Below, piece by piece: positions 56,537 to 64,000 of a DNA stretch of 64,000 bases; positions within the stretch are counted from its first letter, which is position 1; the number at the start of each line of letters is the position of its first letter. Below the pieces are notes generated by a model. The model searched no databases. It was not told the origin of the DNA and was given only the letters and a program-made list of their open reading frames with translations. Both the position numbers and the translations under genes were made by a program. The DNA is from Pleurodeles waltl (taxonomy: Eukaryota; Chordata; Amphibia; Caudata; Salamandridae). Where the stretch lies: positions 1,265,219,123 to 1,265,283,122 of the forward strand of contig NC_090440.1 in assembly GCF_031143425.1 (NCBI RefSeq). The letters are read 5' to 3'.

Positions 56537-57130
56537 ATTGTATTGTATTGTAATAGTATTTATATAGCGCTTACTACCCCTGACGAGGCATCAAAGTGCT
56601 TTTCGGCAAGTAGCACGCTACTCCGGAACCCAAAAGGAATTAGTGGTGGATTAGTATAGGGAAATATGAGTACAGTTTTAGTATTATTATGAGTTAATTT
56701 GAGCCCCGGATATGTGAGTTTGTTAGATAGATTGATTGGAGTAATGGAGGGGTGGAGGAGGAAGAATCCAGAAGTGTTAATTGGGAGTTTACGGTAATAA
56801 GATCTAGGCTTGGGATGAGTAAAGGGGGGATGAAGGAGGGAAGAGTCTGTGGAAAGGGTTAGGGAGATCATAGTAGCGGGGTGAGATAAATGAGGGAGAA
56901 TATAGTATGGTTGTTTGGGAGATTATGGTAGTAAAGTGAGGTTTGGGTAAGTGAGATGTGGAAGAGAAGGGAAGAGCTTAGGCAGAGTTATTTAGGAGAT
57001 GAAAGTAGTAGAATGACTTTGGGATGAGTCAGAGTGGGAATGGAGGATAGATTGATAGAGACGTGACATATGGTGATGGGTAGACAAGTGTAATATAAGA
57101 TGAGAGCAGAGATTCATAAGTATCTACTAT
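56537..57130 (-). mobile_element. SINE-like element with (ATACA)n tail plus AG-rich repeat body
   Basis: On the minus strand a body ends in gcgctatataaatactatta followed by (caata)n, seen on the plus strand as ttgtattgtattgtaat at 56,537-56,553. The tail junction shares a GCGCT-TATAAAT block with the SINE-like element at 22,213-22,505. Beyond ~56,700 the plus strand becomes a degenerate repeat of tgagatgtggaggaggRaga-type units to about 57,130. Whether that is part of the same element is uncertain. Confidence 0.55.
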
Positions 57131-57736
57131 AATAACTTATCTAGGAGTTATGCAATGACCTATGAACATGTTAAGCATAGAATAACATACACATATACAT
57201 ATTTTCAAACAAAAGAATAATAGCAATGCACTCTGTTAAGACTCCAGAGACAATTAAGGAGTTATTTCAGTGCAATGGTGAACAACGCGTTTCGACTAAA
57301 CAGTCTTCTTCTTGGTTACATAGTTCTTTCTCTAGCTTCCTTTTTTATACTATTTTAGTCTGATAACCAATACAATGCATTCTGGTCATTTTAGTACCTT
57401 ATAAATAATATGCAACAATTTATAATTTAACATAATTCAAAAATTCAAATTAAATTTGTATATGTTTCATTACATGATTATCCTTTTAGACAAAAATCAA
57501 AAATGGAGGAAGGCATGATAGTAATCAATAAAACATTATTAATAATCAATATCCTGACTTGAAAATGGAAAATGTCTCATACGTATTGACTATAATCATA
57601 TTGACTAAACTATTCATACATTTTACTCAGATAAATTCATTAATTTACTAAATCAATTGTTAACATTGTGTGTTCATGGCTCTAAAAATGATGCGAATAA
57701 ATCATGTATGTATTCATCACCCACTTATTTGTTTAT
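57131..57736 (-). other. Penelope-like element 3' region
   Basis: Non-coding DNA downstream of the GIY-YIG frame (minus orientation). It contains aacgcgtttcgac...gtcttcttctt at 57,284-57,312, the type of block found in pseudo-LTRs of Penelope-like elements, with a hammerhead-ribozyme-like core on the minus strand (see findings). Confidence 0.5.
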
Positions 57737-59980
57737 TTATAAATGGACAAAAAGTTCCTCATTGTTATTCAATCCAAGAGGAAATCTTGTTCTCATTAAA
57801 ATGACATATCTGGACTCAAGTTGTCTCAATTTTTTAACTCTATCACCCCCGCTTTCATGTTCAGGAATATGGTCTATTCCAAAACATCTTAACATCTTCC
57901 AACTGCTTGTTTCATGCTTTTGAAAGTGTTTGGCTATAGCATACGTAAAGTCATTATGTAAAATTGCTTTAATGTGTTCCAGAATTCTTTTTCTCAACAT
58001 GCAGATTGTACTGCCTACATATTTTAAGCTACAATGGCATTCAATCACATAAACTGTAAATCTAGTATTACAAGTTATTCGGTGTTTAATATTCATTTCC
58101 ACTCCATTGAACAATTTCACTACTTTTGTTGACTTACCAATTTTGCAAGTTTTACAGCTATTGCATTTAACAAATCCAAGTTGTTGTTCTGTTAGCCAAT
58201 GTTGTTGGCTTTTTAATGAGAAATGACTTCTTACTATATAATCTTTTATTGATGGAGCCTTCCAATATGTAATCGGTGGCCCTGAACCTATTTTAGGACC
58301 CAGATATGGATCTCTATGTATGACATGCCAATGTTTACATAAAATATTCCTTATTAAGCCACTTTCCTTAGTATAATCCATTACCATTCTAACTTTGTTT
58401 TCATCTGATTTCAGCTGTTTTGTATTAAATTGTTTTGAAAATAGTACCTTATCACGGGTGATCATTTTCATTCTTTCTAAGTTCTTGAGCAGAATTTTTT
58501 TAGTGTAACCTCTTTGTTTCAACCTTTGTATGGTCTTGTTGTATTTTAACTGCACCTCCTTCTCATTGGAACAATTCCTATGCATCCTAATCAGCTACCC
58601 GTATGGTATACTCTTCAGCAAAGGTTTAGGATGAAAACTCTTGCCATGTAAAATACTATTGGTCGACGTTTCCTTACGAAAAACTGTTGTCTCTAATTTA
58701 TTATTCTCAACATAAATATTAATATCCAAAAAACTTAATTGAAGATTTACTTGTTTCACATGTGAATTGTAACCCTATATAATTCTTATTTAATTTGTCA
58801 AAATATATTAGAAAATCATCATGTGACCCATGCCAGATGATAAATAGGTAATCAATAAACCGTACCCACAATGCAATTTTTTCCATAAATACATCATTAT
58901 CTTTGCCCCAAGCTATTTCCCTCTCCCACCAACCCATTGTTAGGTTGGCATAATTTGGAAAGAGAGAAATGTCCATTGCTGTCCCACACATTTGTTGATA
59001 AATTTCATGATTGAATATGAATATATTATTTTTAAGACATAATTCTATCTTTCAAAGCAACAACTTTGAATGCTCAAATTCTGCAATACTTCTTTGCCTT
59101 AAAAAATATTCACAGTCCAGTAGTCCAATTTCATGATTAATGGATGTGTATAAAGACACTACACCAATTATGACCAGTAAATATTCATCAATCCAATTTA
59201 TGTTCGAGAAAACCCTCAATAAATCCCCTAAGTCCTTGATATATGAGCTCAGAGTCATTACAATGGGTGCCAAATAGAAATCCACATAGTCAGATATTCT
59301 TTCATAAAGCGAGTCACATGCAGAAATTATTGGTCTACCTGGTGGTGCTGTTAAGGATTTGTGTATTTTTGGTAAAAAGTAAATCGTAGGTATAGTGGGA
59401 TTTTCCTTTTCAAAAATTTGTATTCATCCAAATTCAAAAGTGATTGTTGATGCCAATCATCCAACTCTGAGTGCAGTTGGCGAGTCATTTGGTTGATAGG
59501 ATTATAATTAAGTTTTTTATAATTTGATTCATCATTCAACTGTCTGTACGCCTCCGCCATATAACTATGTGTGTTGAGAATCACAATGTTTCCACCTTTA
59601 TCAGCTGGCTTGATTATAATGTTGTGATTGTCTATTAAGTTTTTTAGGGCCATCCGCTCACCCTTAGTTAGGTTCTCTCGTTGCCCATGACGCCTAGTGT
59701 TTTGTAACCTTTCCAAGTCCTCCAATATCAATTCTGAAAAAATATAAATTTTATTACCAGGTGACAAAATTGGACAGAACTTAGATTTCTCTTTAAAATT
59801 ACTAAATTGGTGTTTGTTAGTGTTCACATTTAACTCCTGGAGAACTTCCAACTCTGTGTACTCCTCATCTGGTAAATTATGAGATAGATCAAATAGAGTT
59901 TTTAAATCTGGGATTTGATCAATGTACAAATCAAATTTCTTGGGGTAATCAATTGTTGATTCATCTTGATTCAATTCCAT
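57737..59980 (-). pseudogene. Penelope-like element polyprotein (RT plus GIY-YIG endonuclease), broken
   Basis: Read from 59,980 leftward. The N-terminal part ends in IIKPADKGGNIVIL, a hallmark of Penelope-like RTs. A frameshift near 59,360 is followed by PPGRPIIS, LAPIVMTLSSYIKDLGDLL, VVSLYTSI, then after stops GTAMDISLFPNYANLTMGWWERE and VRFIDYLFIIWHG, where the catalytic YIDD has become FIDY. After another shift the linker has a CNSCKTCK zinc motif and the GIY-YIG nuclease (VYVIECHCSLKYVGST, then RILEHI), ending HESGGDRVKKLRQLESRYV. The stop is at 57,737. The element would prime reverse transcription at nicked DNA; this copy has at least two frameshifts and a lost catalytic Asp. It is flanked by a TA/CA microsatellite at its 5' end. 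Confidence 0.92.
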
Positions 59981-59981
59981 G

Positions 59982-59983
<2 letters not shown>

Positions 59984-60036
<53 letters not shown>
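59984..60036. repeat. (TA)n(CA)n microsatellite
   Basis: About 18 TA dinucleotides followed by about eight CA dinucleotides, immediately upstream of the Penelope-like frame. Confidence 0.97.
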
Positions 60037-61135
60037 TCAATACACACACATATGCACACATAGATATACATACATATACACATTTAAACCATGAGTAAAT
60101 ATAAATTAAACAGGTTTAAAGAGTGTGTTTGTAGTTTATTGTATGCCATAGTAGTGATATATATTTTCTAAAGAACGATAAATAACTAGAATATACACAT
60201 AATCGGAACACAATATTTATCAACATAGGCATATGCAGTCCATGGCTGTTTGAATATGGTGGTTATGGTTTATGAAGGAAAGAGCCATGGATGGCTTCCA
60301 ACTAAAAAAGGGCAGGAATTGTACAGTCTCTGCTATGTGACCAAGCTAATGAGTCACCTATCATGGCCTCCCAGGAATCAACACACTGTCTGCACTGTGA
60401 CCCTGGAAATATGCCTGTACAGGACAAATATGACCTGTATGAAAGTGACAACAAAGCTGTGGGAGTAAGGGACCAGTCATGAGTCCAAGACACAAACTGA
60501 CAATGATGCAAATTGCACATATGGACTAGATTAATGGTTTACCTATGTATATATTCCTAATCTAGTCAAAGGGATGAAACATTCAGGGCAGGTTTTGCCA
60601 CAGAGCCTCATATTGGCCACATGAGAGAATCTGTTGGGGTACAGGGAGTGGGCACAGTCCTACAGTTGCATAGTCACAGTGACTCTCCCACAGCCTGGAC
60701 TAGGGCCCATACTGGGAGACACATGTGACAGGCACTGGTCTTTGCAGGATGAGCTGACAGAACCTACATGACACTCCATTCCCATTACTTTCATGCATGA
60801 TAGTACATCATGTAGCCAACAGCAATTTGGCATTTGGTGTGTGGAACAACCTGATGGGATCAGTGAGTCATAATATGCCTTCCAAACAACAGTTTAGCAA
60901 AGGGAGATGTGGTATGCAAAATCTGTGGCACTGGATACATTGCTCAGATGACTCTCAACTGACTCATACAACATGCATACACAGCTCATGTTGTCAAGCA
61001 TATACATATTGTCTGACATTTACAACAATCAGACTAATGTAACAAATCATGTCTTGTCATACATAGGTACCCAGGGAGAGAGAGGATGCAACAACAAAAC
61101 ATCCTATCTACTGTCCACTGCCAGACCTTCAAACA
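60037..61135. other. No gene; probable 5' part of the Harbinger element
   Basis: No coding frame with motifs. The second (Myb/SANT-like) gene that many Harbinger elements carry is not visible, and no left terminal inverted repeat was recognised. Confidence 0.45.
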
Positions 61136-62181
61136 ATGGAAGAACGCCCCATTATCCTGCAATATCGTCGGAGAAGGCAAACAATAGTGGACTTATGTCG
61201 TCAGTTGGAGCCAGATCTGCTGCCAGCTATTAGTCATCCAACCAGCATACCATCCATTGTACAAGTGATGTCAGTATTGCACTTCCTAGCCACAGGACCC
61301 TTCCAACATACAGTGGCCACAGCTACTGGCATGTCCTAACCTTTGTTCAGTCTGGTGTTGAAGGGTGTCCTCTCAGCAATGTTGAAACACCTGGACAGCT
61401 ATATCCTTTTTCCCCGGCATGAGGATTTAACCCATATGAAGGCTGACTTTTATGGTTTTGCACGCATCCCACATGTGGTGGGGGCCATTGATGGCACACA
61501 TGTTGGCTTGGTCCCACCACAGGCCAATGAGCAAGTATATTGCAACAGAAAGAACTTTCATTCCATGAATGTGCAGGCTGTATGTTTGACAGATCTTTAC
61601 ATTTTGCAGGTCTGTGCCTGTTATTGGGTTCAACCTATGATTCCTTCATAATGCAGAACTACACCATACCCCAGCTATCACAACTGTACCCACAGAGGGA
61701 CTGGCTGGTTGTTAAGTCACATCTGTCCTGCTTGTGTGTGCAGTGTCTGGTGCTACAATCATGAAGGAAGTGACTTATTGTTGCACTTATGTCTCATACC
61801 TTTAAAGGAGAGACTGCATATCCAGACCATCCTTGGTTACTGATACCAATACGGAATCCAATGATGCAAAGGGGAAGTTTGCTTCAATGAGGCCCATGGA
61901 AGAACAAGGCGTGTAGCTTTTGGGCTCCTGAAGGCCAGATTCCGCTGTCTGGACCAGACTGGTGGAGCCCTCTTCTACTCAGCCGGGAAAGTGTGTCAGA
62001 TCACTGTGGCATGCTGCATGCTCCACAACATCGCCCTGCGGAGGAATATCCTGTATATCCTGGAGGAGAGGGAGCCTGCAGTGCCACCGAGTGAGAATCC
62101 TGAAATGCAAAGTGAGGATGACAGTGGTGACGAGGAAGGAGTTGACTTGCGGGAAGATCTCATCAACAGCTACTTCTTATG
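61136..62181 (+). pseudogene. PIF/Harbinger transposase (HARBI1-like), broken
   Basis: DDE nuclease of the PIF/Harbinger family. It begins at the ATG at 61,136 (MEERPIILQY). The N-terminal helical part has VDLCRQLEPDLLP and LHFLATGPFQ. A TAA interrupts at 61,337-61,339 (after ATGMS). The same frame then reads HVVGAIDGTHVGL (first catalytic Asp), NRKNFHSMNVQAVC, shifts near 61,625 to STYDSFIMQN (second Asp), and after a ~130-bp disrupted stretch gives ETAYPDHPWLLIP, where the usual GDSGYP motif is altered. The last segment, read in one frame to the TGA at 62,179-62,181, has NEAHGRTRRV, LLKARFRCLD and ACCMLHNIALRRN. The expected VER before FGLLK is missing, a small in-frame deletion. It ends in an acidic tail. 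Confidence 0.9.
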
Positions 62182-62943
62182 AGTGTATGTCACGTGATGT
62201 AATGACTGCGATTATACACTGTACTGTAGGTATGATAATGTGTGGAGTTGAGTGTTTTGGCAACAACTAGGGAGCTGATACTCTATAACATTCAGCCAAA
62301 GACTGCTTGAAGAGTTAGCCTTTTACATATCCCTACCTTGATGATGCTGCTTTGTTTGGGTCAGTCTCATTGCAATGTAATTTAATTTCCAGATGCTTGC
62401 TATTTGATTTGTGTAATAGGTATGTTTTAAGTCCATACTCTTTGTTTTGTCTTTTTACAGGTACCTTCACTGTGACATCCTCATGTGGGCATTTCAGAGT
62501 TATGGCATTGGCAGGTATTTGATGCTGTTCTGACAGACAACGTGTTTATGGATTGTCCTAGGTAATGTAGGTCACTTATTTGGGGTGTATGAGACCTGTG
62601 CCAAGGCAGTTTGAACAGTGTTTGGGTGGAAGGTATAAAGTGCACAATGTACTTGTTTCAAGCTGAGTGCATCATGTTTGTCATCATGTGGGCATTAAAT
62701 ATGTAGTCATCAATTGAGAACAAGGCATTCGCCTTTCAAATTGGCTAAACACTCTTCTTGTATGACCTGTATGTAGATGTACATGTGTTTCAACATTGCA
62801 GGCCACAGTGCCTATGCCACAACACTGACATGTTTGTGTCATATCACCAGATGTGTGGTCATTGAATTATGACAGCCTATGATCAGGGACTATTGTACTG
62901 CCCTCAGTCTGTGCCTTGGTTATTGTGATGGTGGATTACTCCT
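62182..62943. other. No gene; 3' flank of the Harbinger relic
   Basis: Non-coding DNA with no recognisable repeat. Confidence 0.45.
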
Positions 62944-63013
62944 GGGGCCAGATGTACAAAAGGATTTTACCCATTCTGTGTCTATGGGAAAAAGCTTTCG
63001 TACATATGGCCCC
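62944..63013. mobile_element. 70-bp palindromic MITE
   Basis: ggggccagatgtac at the left and gtacatatggcccc at the right are inverted repeats (13 of 14). The centre also folds (tttacccat...atgggaaaa), so almost the whole 70 bp is one hairpin. The terminal style resembles Harbinger-type MITEs. No target duplication was confirmed. Alternatively its right arm is the terminus of the Harbinger element upstream. Confidence 0.7.
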
Positions 63014-64000
63014 TGGTGTGGTATGTGTTAAGGATCAACCATCCACTTTTCTGTTTGCCTAATCTACAGAACAATGTCTGACAAGGCTCTTCCTTCCGTG
63101 GTCTGGGGGGCTGTATCTTGGTATGTGTACCGTTAGTCAATTCAAGTCAGACATTCTTGGCTATGACATGTGACAAATAACCAAGGGAAGACCAAGCTCA
63201 GAAGGTTTGTGAGTAAATTATGCAGTGACAGCCCACTTCACATGAGAAACTGGCACAGCACTTTATTAAACATTCGGTGTGTTTGTGTCAGATAGACTCT
63301 TGTGCAAATACAACAAAACAGTAAATGGCTGGTCGCAGAACCTTAAGTACGGTATGGAGCTGGTGGATACTTTCTCAACTCTGTGGTCCCCATGACGATA
63401 TATACTGCAGTACTTGAATTGGGTGGCCATTACGGAATTGTTGGTTTTTAATCATCTTTACCTTTTAACAATTACTACAGGAATTGTTTTTTAGAAGTTT
63501 GATGGCGCTTTTTAAATGCTAATTCCTTTTATCTTCTTTACTGATTGCAATGATTTTTATTAATTGTGCAATTAAAAAAAATACTTTTCCTTTATTAAAC
63601 TCCACAAACTATACAAAGTGGCTTTTTGTATCTTTGTAAATGCCAAAAATTATTTTGAGTCAGGCTGGCACCACAAAAGTGACACAAGCCTAATGCAAAA
63701 TCATACTAAATCTGGACACTGGAGGCTTTGTCTTTGGTTAAATTAAGCATGGACACAAACATCTAGAGTTGTAGTGCTACCTGTACCCGCATGTAAAGAT
63801 ATATGAAGTTGTGATGAAATGATTGAATCTGAAATGAATTTGCCATGATCTTCATTCTAGCTTACAATTCTGTAGAAGTTGCAATTTTTTGCTTAAAATC
63901 CAGTCAGGAAAGCTATGCTTGGATTTATGAACATTTGACACAACACAGTTCAGTAACTGGATGAAGGTACTGTGCTGAGTTGCATGAAAGTGAGGGGGCA
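63014..64000. other. Unassigned non-coding DNA
   Basis: AT-rich sequence without gene, structural RNA or recognisable repeat. Confidence 0.5.

Noticed and set aside
1..64000. CRISPR array, phage, operon or other prokaryotic system
   Set aside because: The repeats are a eukaryotic satellite and transposons. There are no short repeats with unique spacers, no cas genes and no operon structure.

Overview
The window reads as repeat-dominated nuclear DNA of a large-genome vertebrate. The mix of PIF/Harbinger, piggyBac, Penelope-like, L1-clade and ERV elements, together with a G/C-rich minisatellite and a long satellite, suits a salamander and most likely a newt. That assignment is inference. I see no host protein-coding gene, tRNA, rRNA or CRISPR array. 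Every long open frame belongs to a transposable element.

Layout from left to right. (1) 1-13,640 is a tandem array of about 36 copies of a ~383-bp satellite with higher-order structure. It is followed at 13,727-14,075 by one strongly diverged monomer in inverted orientation. (2) 14,838-16,627 (minus) is a broken piggyBac transposase. (3) 17,150-18,345 is a C/G-rich minisatellite of self-complementary ~168-bp units. It runs into 18,341-18,775, a chain of near-perfect hairpins ending in a TTAA. (4) 18,840-26,400 holds a dispersed repeat copy, a SINE-like element, a PIF/Harbinger MITE with a TAA target duplication, and hairpin-rich MITE-like DNA. (5) 26,414-30,416 is a 4-kb element with ~197-bp terminal inverted repeats and no transposase.

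From 32.2 to 56.5 kb there is a three-level nest. The oldest layer is a decayed non-LTR retrotransposon (endonuclease about 32.25-32.96 kb, reverse transcriptase 34.4-36.03 kb, C-terminus 55.8-56.5 kb). A full-length L1-clade element (36,029-55,783) inserted into it, flanked by a 12-bp target duplication. A ~13.8-kb endogenous retrovirus (40,548-54,382) then inserted into L1 ORF2, flanked by a 4-bp duplication (GCAC). The two 1,583-bp LTRs differ at about 16 positions by hand count, so the provirus is recent. It has long open frames for gag N-terminus, a fused CA-NC-protease-RT-RNase H-integrase polyprotein, and env.

The right end holds a second SINE-like element, a broken Penelope-like element with GIY-YIG endonuclease (minus strand, 57.7-60.0 kb), a TA/CA microsatellite, a broken PIF/Harbinger transposase (61.1-62.2 kb) and a 70-bp palindromic MITE. 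The parts do not form a pathway; they record successive insertions. The least expected items are the satellite higher-order structure with its inverted relic beside a piggyBac, the serial-hairpin tract, and the retrovirus with a split gag, gag-pol continuity and an acidic C-terminal tail.
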